A stretch of 32,000 bases of DNA from Pseudomonadota bacterium (GTDB lineage: Bacteria; Pseudomonadota; Alphaproteobacteria; SP197). Of this stretch, positions 6,605-16,402 are shown piece after piece. The stretch lies in NCBI GenBank assembly GCA_027592745.1, contig JAQCLG010000027.1, forward strand, positions 1 to 32,000, read 5' to 3'. The notes beneath the pieces were generated by a model. It was not told the DNA's origin and searched no databases. It was given only the letters and a program-made list of their open reading frames with translations. A program made the translations under genes and the position numbers. How positions within the stretch are numbered: position 1 is the stretch's first letter; every line of letters begins with the position of its first letter.

Positions 6605-8674
6605 TCACGGACGTCCCACGATCTCCACGAAAACCTGCACATCGGCCGAGCGTCCCGCCGCGTCGGTGACGGTGATCGCGGCGAAGCCTTCGCCGTCGGG
6701 CACCCAGCTTGCATCGCCGCGCCGGTCGGCGGCGACCGGCGTGCCGTTGACGAACCAGGAGAACGGCGCCTCTCCGCCGTCGACCCGCAGCGGCATGGCC
6801 TGGGCGGCGCCGTCGTCCCAGGCCAGGCGCAGGCGGGCGCCGTCCACGGGGAAGGACAGCTCCGGCCCGTTGGCCGCCGCGCCGCGGTCGAAGCGGGCGA
6901 GATAGGCGGGCAGGGCGGCACTCGCCATCGCCGTCACCGCCTCGGGCGGATCGGCTGCCGGGTCGCTGTCGCCGGGGAAGAGGTCGAAGACCGAGAGCAG
7001 GATGGGCGAGGCGGTGTCGATGCCGACGCAGCCGCCGCAGGGGCTGCCGTCGGCGCGCCCGACCCAGACGCCGACCGTGTGCTGTGCCGAGAAGCCGATC
7101 GCCCAGGCATCGCGATAGCCGTAGGAGGTCCCGGTCTTGAAGGCGATCGGCCGGGCGCTGCCGTCCTGCAGGAACCCGCCGGTGCGCGGCGCATCGCGCA
7201 GGATGTCGGCCAGGTACCAGGCGGCGAACGGCGCCATCAGGCGGTGGCCTTCCACCTGCGGCGCATCGCGGCGTTCCGCCAGCGGGCGCACCAGACCGCC
7301 GTTGGCGATGCCGGCATAGACCGCGGTGAGGTCGGCCAGGGTGATGCCGACGCCGCCCAGCGCCAGCGGCAGGGTTGGTCCCGCCGCACCCGGCGGATAG
7401 GTCAGCGCGATGCCGGCCTCGCCCAGCGCCGTGTCGAAGCCGGTCGCGCCCAGGCGGTCGAGCACCGCCACCGCCGGCACGTTGAGCGACCAGGCCAGCG
7501 CCTCGCGGGCGCGCACCATGCCGGCAAAGCCGCCGTCGAAGTTGACCGGCCGGTAGCCCGCGAAGTTGCGCGGCCGGTCCTCGATCAGCGTGTCGGGGTG
7601 CAGCAGGCGGCGGTCGAAGGCCAGACCGTAGATCAGCGGCTTCAGGGCCGAGCCGGGCGAACGCACCGCCCGCGTCATGTCGACCATGCCCTGGCGTCCG
7701 GCATCGAAGTAGTCCCAGGCGCCGACCTCGGCCAGCACCGCCATCGTCGTGTTGTCGACCACGATGATCGCCAGGCTGGCGCGCGGATCGGCCGCCGGCA
7801 GGCGCATCGAGACCATGGTTTCGATCGTTGCCTGCAGCCGGGCGTCGATCGTCGTGGCGATGGCGCCGGCCCGGGGCGTTTCGGCCTGCAGCCGTTCGGC
7901 CAGGTGGGGCGCCAGGAAGGGCAGGTCGCGGCGCGCCTCGGGCACCGCCGAGGCCATGGCCCGTTCGGCTTCCGCCTCGTCGATCAGACCGAGTGCGGCG
8001 GCGCGGGCCAGCACCCGGTCGCGCGCGATCCGGGCGGCGTCTGGAAATCGGTCCGGACGCAGCCGCTCGGGCGACTGGGGCAGGGCGACCAGCAGGGCCG
8101 CCTCGGCCGGCGAGAGGACGGCCGGCTCCTTGCCGAAATAGGCCAGGGAGGCGGCACGCACGCCCTCCAGGTTGCCGCCAAAGGGCGCCAGCGTCAGGTA
8201 GAGCCCGAGCACGCCCTCCTTGCCCAGGTCGCGTTCGAGCTGCAGCGCCCGGCCCATCTCGGTGACCTTGGCGAGAAGCGTCCGCGCCCGCGGCTCCAGC
8301 AGGCGCGCGGTCTGCATCGACAGGGTCGAGGCGCCCGAGACGATGCGCCCGGCCGAGAGCGCCTGGCCCAGGGCGCGCGCCACGGCCAGCGGGTCGATCC
8401 CGGGATGGCTGTCGAAGCGGCGGTCCTCCCAGCCCATGAGCATAGCGAGATAGAGCGGATCGACCGCGCCGGGTGTCGCGGGCAGGCGCCACATGCCGTC
8501 GCTTGCCAGGAAGGCGCGCAGCACGCTGCCGTCGCGCGCCTCCACGGTGTGGGTCACCGCCGCGGCGCGCGACAGGTCTGGCGGGGCGGCCCGGTCGAGT
8601 GCGGCGAGCGCAACCAGAAGAGCGGCGGCGCCCCAGGCCGCCGCGATCCGTGCCGTCGTTGCCCGTCTCGTCAT
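6605..8674 (-). CDS. pbpC: Penicillin-binding protein 1C (bifunctional transglycosylase/transpeptidase)
   Basis: The 689-residue protein has an N-terminal membrane anchor (residues 10–26). A GT51 glycosyltransferase domain follows, with catalytic Glu83 in GWEDRRFDSHPGID and the STLSMQTARLLEP segment. The penicillin-binding transpeptidase has SALK (nucleophile Ser342, Lys345), SLN (Ser396–Asn398) and KTGTS (Lys513). The C-terminal beta domain of about 100 residues is the BiPBP_C module typical of PbpC. Members polymerise or repair peptidoglycan on the periplasmic face. It starts 10 bp after the alpha-2-macroglobulin stop, the familiar yfhM–pbpC arrangement, in which the two are thought to act together in envelope repair and defence. 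No strong ribosome-binding site precedes the ATG, so translation is probably coupled. Confidence 0.94.
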   Translation of the reverse strand: MTRRATTARIAAAWGAAALLVALAALDRAAPPDLSRAAAVTHTVEARDGSVLRAFLASDGMWRLPATPGAVDPLYLAMLMGWEDRRFDSHPGIDPLAVARALGQALSAGRIVSGASTLSMQTARLLEPRARTLLAKVTEMGRALQLERDLGKEGVLGLYLTLAPFGGNLEGVRAASLAYFGKEPAVLSPAEAALLVALPQSPERLRPDRFPDAARIARDRVLARAAALGLIDEAEAERAMASAVPEARRDLPFLAPHLAERLQAETPRAGAIATTIDARLQATIETMVSMRLPAADPRASLAIIVVDNTTMAVLAEVGAWDYFDAGRQGMVDMTRAVRSPGSALKPLIYGLAFDRRLLHPDTLIEDRPRNFAGYRPVNFDGGFAGMVRAREALAWSLNVPAVAVLDRLGATGFDTALGEAGIALTYPPGAAGPTLPLALGGVGITLADLTAVYAGIANGGLVRPLAERRDAPQVEGHRLMAPFAAWYLADILRDAPRTGGFLQDGSARPIAFKTGTSYGYRDAWAIGFSAQHTVGVWVGRADGSPCGGCVGIDTASPILLSVFDLFPGDSDPAADPPEAVTAMASAALPAYLARFDRGAAANGPELSFPVDGARLRLAWDDGAAQAMPLRVDGGEAPFSWFVNGTPVAADRRGDASWVPDGEGFAAITVTDAAGRSADVQVFVEIVGRP

Positions 8675-8684
8675 GGCGGCGGTG

Positions 8685-11600
8685 TCAGGGCGCGCTGACG
8701 ACGAGAGCGCCGGCCTCTCCGCGGGCAAAGTAGTAGGGCCGGTACATGTCCTCGACGAAGGGTGCCGGCACCACGTAGTGCCCCGGCGTCACCGCTCGGG
8801 CGACATAGGCCAGGGTCGCCGTTCCCTTGGCGCGCCACAGTTCGAGGGCCGCGAGATAGCGGTCGTCGCGCAGCTCGACCTGATCCAGCTCGGCGAGTTC
8901 GGGGAGCCAGGAGAGGTCGCGGGTTTCGATGCTGCCCTCCAGCCGCGCGTTCTCCAGTTCCAGCCCTGCGGGCAGCAGGTCGACCACCATCAGGTTGTGG
9001 GTCAGCGTGTCGGTCACCTTGACCTTGAGGACGACCACGACCCGTTGGTGCTGGTGCAGGGCATTGGCGGCGATCGGTGTGCCCTGCATGTCGAAGACCG
9101 CGCGTTCGATGGTCAGGCCATCGGCCGCGGCAGGCGCGTCGGGCCGGGGGTAGCCGGCCCAGGCGACCGAGAGATAGAGCGGCGTCTCGCCCATGTTGGT
9201 GACCGGCGTGGAGGTGTCGGCGGGCGGCCAGGCGAGCGTCTGGCGCACCGCTCCGTCGTTTTCCTCGACCACGCGGTCGATGGCGACCGCAACCGGTGCG
9301 TCCGACTGCGAGGCCGCGGCCACGATCACCAGCCAGGCCTTCTCCTGGGTGCTGGTCCACCAGTAGCGCAGATCGGAGTGGCGCGCGACATCGGCCGCGA
9401 GCGCCCCGATCTCGGCCGGCGTGGCGATGCCGCTTTCGATCAGCAGGGCTTCGGCCATGGCCGAATCACGCAGCGGCGAACCGTAGAGATCGTAGTCGGA
9501 ACTGCCGTCGTCGACGGCGTCGGCAAGGCCGAAGGTCTCCCGGGCGCGCACTGGATCGCCCAGCTCGGCAAAGGCGGCGGCAAGCAGGGCGCGGCCGATG
9601 CGCGACAGGCTCGCATTCCGGCTCAGGCGGTCGGCGGCATAGGCCAGTTCGTAGGGATCGCCCTGGCCGTTGCGCGCCAGGACATGCAGCGCATAGGCCC
9701 TGGCCGCGCTGGTGCCGTCGCCATCGAGCGCCCGTTCCAGCGCCTCGTAGGCGCCCGCAAGGGCCGATTGGGAGACGAAGTAACCCTTGTCCTGGGCACG
9801 CGACAGGAAGTCGGTGACATAGGCGGTCAGCCAGGTCGATCCCGTGCCGTGCCAGGACCACAGGCCGAAGTCGCCATCGCTGCGCTGCATCGCGGCCAGA
9901 CGCCGGATCGCCCGCACGATGCGCTCGTCGCGTTCGTCGGGATCGACATCGGTCAGGGTGCCCTCGGGGTCGAGCCGGTCGAGGTAGAGCAGGGGCATGG
10001 CCGTGCTCGCGGTCTGCTCGGCACAGCCGTAGGGGTAGAGGTAGAGCCAGCGCAGCAGCGCGGCGGCGTCGATGGGCGGGCTGGTGTCGGCGACCATGGA
10101 GACCGCCAGGTCGCCTTCCAGGAAACCGGCGGTCAGGGCCGGGCCGAGCAGGTAGGTCGCCCCCGGTCCCAGGTCGACGAGGAGCCGCTCGGTCGTCACG
10201 CTGGTGGGCGCGCGTACGCTCAGGTCCCATGTGCGTTCCTGGTAGAAGTCGTCGGGGCCGCTGACCGCCAGCATCACCTGCGCCACGCCCAGAGCGTTGG
10301 CTTCCAGGCGGAAGCCCGCCTCGATCCGCTGGCCCTGGGCAAGATCGGCCAGCACGGTGGCCGGTTCGAGTACGGCGACCGGACCTTCCGCGATGAGCTG
10401 GAAGCGGTAGCTCCCGGCCGGTCCCGAGACGTTGTCGATGGCGAGTGAGGCAAGCGATCGGTCGCCCGGCGCCAGGAAACGCGGCAGCACCAGATCGGCC
10501 ACCACCGGCGCGGCGACGGTCATCGTCGTTTCGGCCTGTCCGACCCCGCCGGCCGACCACGCGACGGCCATCAGGCGCAGGCGTCCGTTGAAGTCGGGGA
10601 TGGGTAGCGGCACGGTCGCCATGCCGTCGACCACCGGCACGACGCCGGATAACAACACAACGACCTTCGTGGAGCGTTTGGCCAGGGCATCGCCCAGGCC
10701 GCCGCCCGAGCGGTCGCCGCCCGAGCGGATCTCGCCGGAGGCCGCGCCGGTGGCGTCGATCAGGCGGCCATAGAGGTCGCTGATCGCCACGCCCAGGCGT
10801 CGCTGCCCCAGGAACCATGCGGAAGGATCCGGCGCGGTGTAGCGGGTGAGCTGCAGGATGCCGTCATCGACCGCGGCCAGGGTGACAAAGGCGCTGCCTC
10901 CGGCGGCCTCGCCCACGGCAACGGCGACATCGACGGTCTGCTCGGGTTCGATCGCCTCGGGGGCCTCGATCGTGACCGCAAGGGCCTGACCGTCGCGGTC
11001 GATGCTCATCCAGGCGACGCCGACGGCGCGCTGGGGGATCGAGGGCACCAGGGGATCGGGCATGCCGTAGGCCGTGGCCACGACATAGGCGCCCGGCGCC
11101 CAGTCCAGCGCCGCCGTCAGCGTCACTTCGGCGCCCTCGTCGGGGATCGCCACGAAGCGCATCTCCCGCACGCTGTCGTCCATCACGGCCAGGGCCACCT
11201 GGGCGTCGAACGGCGGGTCGATGAAGACGGTGACGCTCTGGCCCGGCGTGAATCGTTCCTGCGAGAGGGTCACGGTGACCCTGTCGGGCGGGCTGTCGCC
11301 GGCGACCGGGCCGCGGCTCCAGCCGGAGCGGAACCGCACGCTGGTCGCCGCGCCGCTCTCGGGATCGTAGATCTCCAGCCGGTAGCGGCCCCAGTCGATC
11401 TCCCGGGCGATCCCGGCAAAGCTCTCCGTGCCGGCGTCGAGGCTGCCATAGGCTACCAGGTCGTCCCACAGGAAGCCGCGATAGCGCCAGTTGCCGCCAT
11501 CGTCCCACCAGCGCCATTCGTAGCCTTCGCGGACCAGATTCCAGGCGAGCCCGTTGCGCGCGACGCGGTTGCCCTGGTCGTCCCAGACGCCGACCTCGAA

Positions 11601-13421
11601 GGCGGCTTCCTCGCCCCGCCGGACATAGGTATCGAACAACGGCCTGATGCCGATCAGCAGGTCGGTGGACAGCACGGTCATCTGCCCGTCGCGTCCGACC
11701 GGGCGGCCGCCGACATCGAAGATCTGGGCCTGCAGTTCCACCGCCACCGGCGAGCTCGTCGCCGGCATGTCGGCGAGATCGAGCGGGACCTCGGCACGGC
11801 CCTCGGCATCGGTCGTGAACGCCACAGGCTCGGGCGAACGGGCGGCGAGGTCCTCCTCGATCAGGCCGAAGGCAAAGCCGTTGTCGAGGTTCAGCGGATC
11901 GCGCTCGGCGCCATAGGTCAGCGTCAGTTCGCCTTCCAGTCCCGCGGCGACACCGCCGTAGAGATAGTCCGCGTCGATCACCGCCATGCCGGCGGCGTCT
12001 GCGGCCGTGAGTATCTCGGGATCGGCGGTCAGGTCGAACTCGATGCGCGGCGGCACGAAGTCGTCGACCAGGAAGGTGACGCTGCCGATGGCGGGCGAGG
12101 ACGGATCGGCCAGGGCCTCGACCGTCCAGCGGCCGGTGTAGGCGTTGCCCGGCAATGCAATGTCAAGCGGGTGGCCGCCCTGGCCGGCGTCGGCGACGAC
12201 GCTGCGCGAAACCTCCACGCCGTCCGGGCGCACGACCCGCAGGATCAGGGACAGGCCGGTCACGGCGACCGAGCGGTCATCGCGCAGCAGGGCCATGACA
12301 TGGGCGGTCTCGCCCGGCCGGTAGATGCCGCGTTCGCTGTAGAGGAAGGCGTCGAGCGGCCCGGGAGGCAGGCGGCCCTCGACGCCTCGGTCGGACAGGT
12401 CGAGCGCCGACATCGCCAGGTCGATGAAGGCAAAGTCCTCGCCCAGCCTGGCGACCACGACACGGGGCGTGTTGCCGCCCGTGCCGCGCACCAGGCCGGC
12501 ATCGAGGCGGGCAAGGCCATCGGCATCGGTTGTTGCCTGGCCAAGCAACTGGCTGTTGCGCGCGTAGAGTTCGATGGTCGCCCCGGCCAGCTGTGTCCCG
12601 TCGGCCAGAGACCGGGCGGTGACGTCGAGCCCGTCGCCGCCCAGGTAGCTGGAGAGGCCTAGGTCGGAGACGACGAACCACTGGCTCGCCCAGTCCTGCC
12701 AGTAGGCCTCCATTTCGCGCTGATCGACAGCGGCGGCGGCGTAGATGCCCGGTTCCAGGGTGCCGATCGTCTCGCCGATGGGGATCGCGGTGCGCACGCT
12801 CTGGTTGGCGACATTGTCGACCGTCATCTGGCCCTGCCAGACCAGTTCGCCGCTGTTGTCGGCCAGATCGTCGAGGGCCCAGTTGTAGAGGTCGCCGAAG
12901 ACCATGCCGTTGCGGATCTCGCCGACCAGGGCGCGGTCGTTGACCCGGTAGATGCGCACTTCCAGCGTGTCGACGTTGACGGTCTCCACCGGCAGGCCGG
13001 CGTGTTCGACCCGGGGCAGGACAAAGCCGGTGCCGGGGAAACGGGTCGCGGGATCGCGGTCGGGCACGGCAAGGCGCAGGGTCTGGTCCTCGGCCAGGAC
13101 CGACTGGCCGCCGGGCAGGCCGGCCAGCAGGGTCAGGTCGTAGTCCTGGCCGTGGCGCAGCCCCTCGATGCAGAGCATGTCGCGGCGCACGCTGAAACCG
13201 GCATCGGTCTGGGGTTCCAGGCGCAGGTAGGTCTCGATCGGGGTGGCGCGGTCGCCTGCCAGGTCCTGGTTGAAGACGATGCAGGCGCGCGGCTTGTCGC
13301 CATCGCTCTCGACCTGGATGTCGTCGACATAGAGCTGCGCGCCACCGGCGCTGCTGCCGTCGGCCCGGGCCGCGCCGGTCGCGATCAGCAGGAGAACCAG
13401 TCCCAGAAACACTTTTGCCAT
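8685..13421 (-). CDS. Bacterial alpha-2-macroglobulin (YfhM-like) with thioester motif
   Basis: The 1578-residue secreted protein begins with a Sec signal peptide (MAKVFLGLVLLLIATGAARA-DG). Serial macroglobulin domains follow, and the complement-like thioester domain carries YPYGCAEQTAST (Cys1133, Gln1136). An LDVTARSLADG…YARN segment and the SERGIYRPGE motif of the MG domains are also seen. Family members trap attacking proteases in the periplasm through the Cys–Gln thioester. Escherichia coli YfhM is a lipoprotein, but here the signal peptide lacks a lipobox cysteine, so the protein should be soluble in the periplasm unless anchored otherwise. The ATG at 13421 follows GGAGG by 7 nt; longer upstream starts would bury the signal peptide. 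It is the first gene of the unit with pbpC. Confidence 0.94.
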   Translation of the reverse strand: MAKVFLGLVLLLIATGAARADGSSAGGAQLYVDDIQVESDGDKPRACIVFNQDLAGDRATPIETYLRLEPQTDAGFSVRRDMLCIEGLRHGQDYDLTLLAGLPGGQSVLAEDQTLRLAVPDRDPATRFPGTGFVLPRVEHAGLPVETVNVDTLEVRIYRVNDRALVGEIRNGMVFGDLYNWALDDLADNSGELVWQGQMTVDNVANQSVRTAIPIGETIGTLEPGIYAAAAVDQREMEAYWQDWASQWFVVSDLGLSSYLGGDGLDVTARSLADGTQLAGATIELYARNSQLLGQATTDADGLARLDAGLVRGTGGNTPRVVVARLGEDFAFIDLAMSALDLSDRGVEGRLPPGPLDAFLYSERGIYRPGETAHVMALLRDDRSVAVTGLSLILRVVRPDGVEVSRSVVADAGQGGHPLDIALPGNAYTGRWTVEALADPSSPAIGSVTFLVDDFVPPRIEFDLTADPEILTAADAAGMAVIDADYLYGGVAAGLEGELTLTYGAERDPLNLDNGFAFGLIEEDLAARSPEPVAFTTDAEGRAEVPLDLADMPATSSPVAVELQAQIFDVGGRPVGRDGQMTVLSTDLLIGIRPLFDTYVRRGEEAAFEVGVWDDQGNRVARNGLAWNLVREGYEWRWWDDGGNWRYRGFLWDDLVAYGSLDAGTESFAGIAREIDWGRYRLEIYDPESGAATSVRFRSGWSRGPVAGDSPPDRVTVTLSQERFTPGQSVTVFIDPPFDAQVALAVMDDSVREMRFVAIPDEGAEVTLTAALDWAPGAYVVATAYGMPDPLVPSIPQRAVGVAWMSIDRDGQALAVTIEAPEAIEPEQTVDVAVAVGEAAGGSAFVTLAAVDDGILQLTRYTAPDPSAWFLGQRRLGVAISDLYGRLIDATGAASGEIRSGGDRSGGGLGDALAKRSTKVVVLLSGVVPVVDGMATVPLPIPDFNGRLRLMAVAWSAGGVGQAETTMTVAAPVVADLVLPRFLAPGDRSLASLAIDNVSGPAGSYRFQLIAEGPVAVLEPATVLADLAQGQRIEAGFRLEANALGVAQVMLAVSGPDDFYQERTWDLSVRAPTSVTTERLLVDLGPGATYLLGPALTAGFLEGDLAVSMVADTSPPIDAAALLRWLYLYPYGCAEQTASTAMPLLYLDRLDPEGTLTDVDPDERDERIVRAIRRLAAMQRSDGDFGLWSWHGTGSTWLTAYVTDFLSRAQDKGYFVSQSALAGAYEALERALDGDGTSAARAYALHVLARNGQGDPYELAYAADRLSRNASLSRIGRALLAAAFAELGDPVRARETFGLADAVDDGSSDYDLYGSPLRDSAMAEALLIESGIATPAEIGALAADVARHSDLRYWWTSTQEKAWLVIVAAASQSDAPVAVAIDRVVEENDGAVRQTLAWPPADTSTPVTNMGETPLYLSVAWAGYPRPDAPAAADGLTIERAVFDMQGTPIAANALHQHQRVVVVLKVKVTDTLTHNLMVVDLLPAGLELENARLEGSIETRDLSWLPELAELDQVELRDDRYLAALELWRAKGTATLAYVARAVTPGHYVVPAPFVEDMYRPYYFARGEAGALVVSAP

Positions 13422-13791
13422 GGCAGCCTCCGGTGTTGCAACGCCGTTCGGGGCCATACTAACCAGCCATTGCGGCAAAGACATGCCAACCCTGTGGCCA
13501 CGGCATGGCCGCGGGGGCAAGGCGCGCGCGATCCCGCTTGACTTGCCTGCCGCCGGTCCGGAAATTGGCGCCGATCGAATCGCTGCCGCAATTTGGCGCG
13601 GGCCACAGGCGCGATGAGAGTTGGAGACGAAGAGCTTTTCGAGCAATCCGAGCCAAGCCAGCCCCAGTCGCCGTCTCCGCTTCTACCGAAGAATCAGCAA
13701 CGGAAACCCGTGATTGCAACCATGGTTGCATCTCGGGGGTTGAAGCGCGTGATGGGCGTCCGGTCGGGGGTCCCAAACCAAAAATCAGGTC
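13422..13791. other. 370-bp divergent intergenic region between the macroglobulin and glucan-synthase genes
   Basis: No gene is supported here. The region must hold the promoters of both divergent units. It contains a perfect 16-bp palindrome (13715–13730, listed separately). It also has a near-direct repeat, AATTGGCGC around 13563 and AATTTGGCGC around 13590, flanking a GATCGAATCG stretch. A TTGACT hexamer near 13540 could be a −35 element for the plus strand, but no convincing −10 was found at the right distance. Open frames crossing it are shadows with no ribosome-binding site. Confidence 0.5.
13715..13730. promoter_or_regulatory. Perfect 16-bp palindrome upstream of the glucan-synthase operon
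   Basis: TGCAACCATGGTTGCA reads identically on both strands and ends 61 bp before the start of the GH17–GT2 gene. Its TGcAAcC/GgTTgCA arms resemble operators of LacI-type sugar repressors, though the centre is AT rather than the usual CG. No LacI-type gene is adjacent, so the regulator would act in trans. The symmetry is seen directly; a regulatory role is inferred. Confidence 0.45.
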
Positions 13792-15441
13792 ATGCGCAGT
13801 TCCTCGTGGTTCGCGCTTCTTCTCGTCGCCGCCGCCAACCTCACGGTCTGGGCCTGGATGGGCGAACCCGTTCAGGGCACCGCCTGGACGCGCCCGATGC
13901 AGGGCATTGCCTACAACCCCTCCGGGCTGCGCCAGGCGCCGGCCGACGGCCCCGACATGGTCGCGGCCGAGATCGACCGCGACCTCGACCTGATCGACCG
14001 CCGCTTCGACCGCGTCCGCACCTATTCGACCAACGACGATCTCGACCTGGTGCCCTATCTCGCCCGCCGTCATGGCCTGGACGTCACCCTGGGCGCCTGG
14101 CTCGACGGCGTGGACAGCCGCGACGCCCCCGAAATCGACCGCCTGATCGCCGCGACCGAGGACAACAGCAACGTCACGGCAGTCGTGGTCGGCAACGAAA
14201 CCCTGCTGCGCGGCGATCTCGATGCCGCCGGCCTGAAGCTCTGGCTCGACAAGGTGCGCGCCGAGGTCGATGTCCCGGTCGCCACGGCCGAGACCTGGCA
14301 TATCTGGCTCGACCATCCCGAACTTGCCGATTCGGTCGATTTCCTCGCCGTCCACATCCTGCCCTACTGGGAAGGCGTGCCGATCGACAACGCCATCGCC
14401 TTCATCGACGAACAGTACGGCCGCCTGCAGCAGGCCTTTCCGGGCAAGCGCATCGTGCTGACCGAGGTCGGCTGGCCTTCCGACGGCATCGTGATCGGCG
14501 ATGCCGTGCCGTCGCCGGCCAATCAGGCGCTGTTCCTGCGCAGCTTTGTTGCCTATGCCGAACGTACCGGCATCCCCTACTACCTGCTCGAAGCCTTCGA
14601 CCAGCCCTGGAAGGTCGCCGCCGAAGGCACGGCGGGTGGCTACTGGGGCATCTGGGACGAGGCCCGCGCGCCGAAGTTCTCCTGGTCCGAGGAGGTCAGC
14701 GACCTGCCGACATTGCCGGTCCTGGCCCTGCTCTCGACGCTGCTGGGCGGCCTTGCCGCCCTGGCATTCCTCTATCGCAACGCCATGAGCCTGGGCGGGC
14801 GCATTGCCTTCGCCGGACTGATCCAGGCCAGTGCCGGCCTTGCCGTATGGGGCAGCCATGTCGCGCTGGCGCGTTATCTCACCACCTGGTCGGCGGCCGG
14901 CTGGCTGGCGATCGGGGTGGGCGTCGCCCTGCTGATCGTGGTGCTGCTGGTCGAGGCCTTCGAGTGGTGCGACGTGCGCGCCCAGCCGCGCCTCCACCGC
15001 GCCTTCGGCGCCCTTTCGTTCGGGAGCCGGCCGCAGCGGCGCGTCTCGATCCATGTCCCGCTCCACAACGAGCCGCCCGACATGGTCGCCGACACGCTTA
15101 CCGCCCTGTCGCGCCTCGACTACGACAACTTCGAGGTCCTGGTGATCGACAACAACACCAAGGACCCCGCCGTATGGCGCCCGGTCGAGGCGTTCTGCGC
15201 TCATCTCGGCGAGCGCTTCCGCTTCATCCACATCGACCACTGCCCGGGCTTCAAGGCCGGCGCGCTCAACCGCGGCCTGGCGATCACCGATCCGACGGCC
15301 GAGATCGTCGCCGTGATCGACAGCGACTACATGGTCGCCCCGAACTGGCTTGCCGACCTGGTGCCCCATTTCGACCGCGACGAGGTCGCCTTCGTCCAGG
15401 CGCCCCAGGACTATCGCGACGGCGGCGAAAGCCTGTTCTAG
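13792..15441 (+). CDS. ndvB: GH17–GT2 beta-glucan synthase (NdvB-like), N-terminal part, cut by in-frame TAG
   Basis: The 549 residues comprise a membrane anchor (5–25), a GH17 domain (about 35–300) and further membrane helices (about 308–390). The GH17 domain has the probable acid/base Glu136 in VVVGNE and nucleophile Glu225 in LTEVGWPS. The first half of a GT2 synthase domain follows: IHVPLHNEP, VIDNN and the DxD-type VIDSDY (Asp510/Asp512). A TAG at 15439–15441 then interrupts the frame. The same frame continues without a shift to 16392 and supplies the missing ED and QxxRW motifs, giving about 866 residues. As far as I recall, that is close to Pseudomonas NdvB, which makes periplasmic cyclic beta-1,3-glucan from UDP-glucose. 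Alone, this fragment should lack polymerase activity, but its GH17 domain would be complete. The lost residue is probably Lys (AAG) or Gln (CAG). Confidence 0.85.
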   Translation: MRSSSWFALLLVAAANLTVWAWMGEPVQGTAWTRPMQGIAYNPSGLRQAPADGPDMVAAEIDRDLDLIDRRFDRVRTYSTNDDLDLVPYLARRHGLDVTLGAWLDGVDSRDAPEIDRLIAATEDNSNVTAVVVGNETLLRGDLDAAGLKLWLDKVRAEVDVPVATAETWHIWLDHPELADSVDFLAVHILPYWEGVPIDNAIAFIDEQYGRLQQAFPGKRIVLTEVGWPSDGIVIGDAVPSPANQALFLRSFVAYAERTGIPYYLLEAFDQPWKVAAEGTAGGYWGIWDEARAPKFSWSEEVSDLPTLPVLALLSTLLGGLAALAFLYRNAMSLGGRIAFAGLIQASAGLAVWGSHVALARYLTTWSAAGWLAIGVGVALLIVVLLVEAFEWCDVRAQPRLHRAFGALSFGSRPQRRVSIHVPLHNEPPDMVADTLTALSRLDYDNFEVLVIDNNTKDPAVWRPVEAFCAHLGERFRFIHIDHCPGFKAGALNRGLAITDPTAEIVAVIDSDYMVAPNWLADLVPHFDRDEVAFVQAPQDYRDGGESLF

Positions 15442-15444
15442 CGC

Positions 15445-16392
15445 ATGTGCTTCTGGGAATACGCGGGTTTCTTCCGCATCGGCATGGTCCAGCGCAACGA
15501 GCGCAACGCCGTCATCCAGCACGGCACGATGACCATGGTGCGGCGCACCGTGCTGGAGGACATCGGCGGCTGGTCGGAATGGTGCATCGCCGAGGATGCC
15601 GAACTGGGCCTGCGCCTCTACGAGGCCGGCTGGGACTCGGTCTATGTCCCGGCGAGCTACGGCCGCGGAGTCACGCCCGACGACTTCGCCGCCTACAAGG
15701 GCCAGCGCTTCCGCTGGGCCTACGGCTCGGTGCAGATCGTCAAGAAGCACCTGGCGGCACTCTTCCGTCCCGGTGTCACGCGGCTGACCGGCGCCCAGCG
15801 CTACCAGTTCCTGGCCGGCTGGCTGCCCTGGTTCGCCGACGGGCTGAACGTGCTGTGTTCGGTGCTGGGGCTGGTCTGGACCTTCCAGGCGATCTTCTTT
15901 GCCAAGGTCTTCGACTTCCCCTTCATCGCCGCCATCGCGCTTGCGATCCTGCTGTTTGCCTTCAAGGTCGCCAAGACTGTCATGCTCTACCGCGCGCGGG
16001 TCGACTGCACCCTGGGCGAGGTGCTGGGCGCCTCGGTCGCCGGCCTGGCGCTCTCCTACACCGTGGCCAAGGCGATCTTCCTCGGCATCGTCACCTCGGG
16101 CCGGCCCTTCCTGCGCACGCCCAAGTGCGAAAACCAGCCCGCCCTTGTGCGCGCGCTGGTCGCGGTGCGCGAGGAGGCGGTCTTCATGGCCCTGTTGCTG
16201 GGCGGTTCGGTCGGCATGCTGGTGGTCCACGCCGACGACGGCATCGTGCCGATCCTCTGGGCGGCCTTCCTGGCGGTCCAGGCCCTGCCGTTCGGCGCCG
16301 CCATCGTGCTCTCGGTGATCGCGACCCTGCCGGCCCGCCGCCGTGCCGTGTCGGTCACCCGCCCCGCAGGCGAAGAAGCCCAGCGGGCCTGA
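15445..16392 (+). pseudogene. GH17–GT2 beta-glucan synthase (NdvB-like), C-terminal part after the TAG
   Basis: This continues the preceding frame directly: TAG CGC ATG. Its 315 residues hold the rest of the GT2 catalytic core, AEDAELGLRLYEAGW (Glu601/Asp602 in full-length numbering) and QRFRW (Gln638, Arg641, Trp642). At least four membrane helices follow, then a basic tail. The ATG three bases after the TAG could permit stop–restart translation, but that methionine (RMCFWEY) lies inside the conserved domain and no ribosome-binding site precedes it. It is best read as the severed half of one gene, kept in undamaged coding condition. The GMC oxidoreductase gene starts 10 bp after its TGA. Confidence 0.75.
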
Positions 16393-16402
16393 GGATTCGG
16401 TC

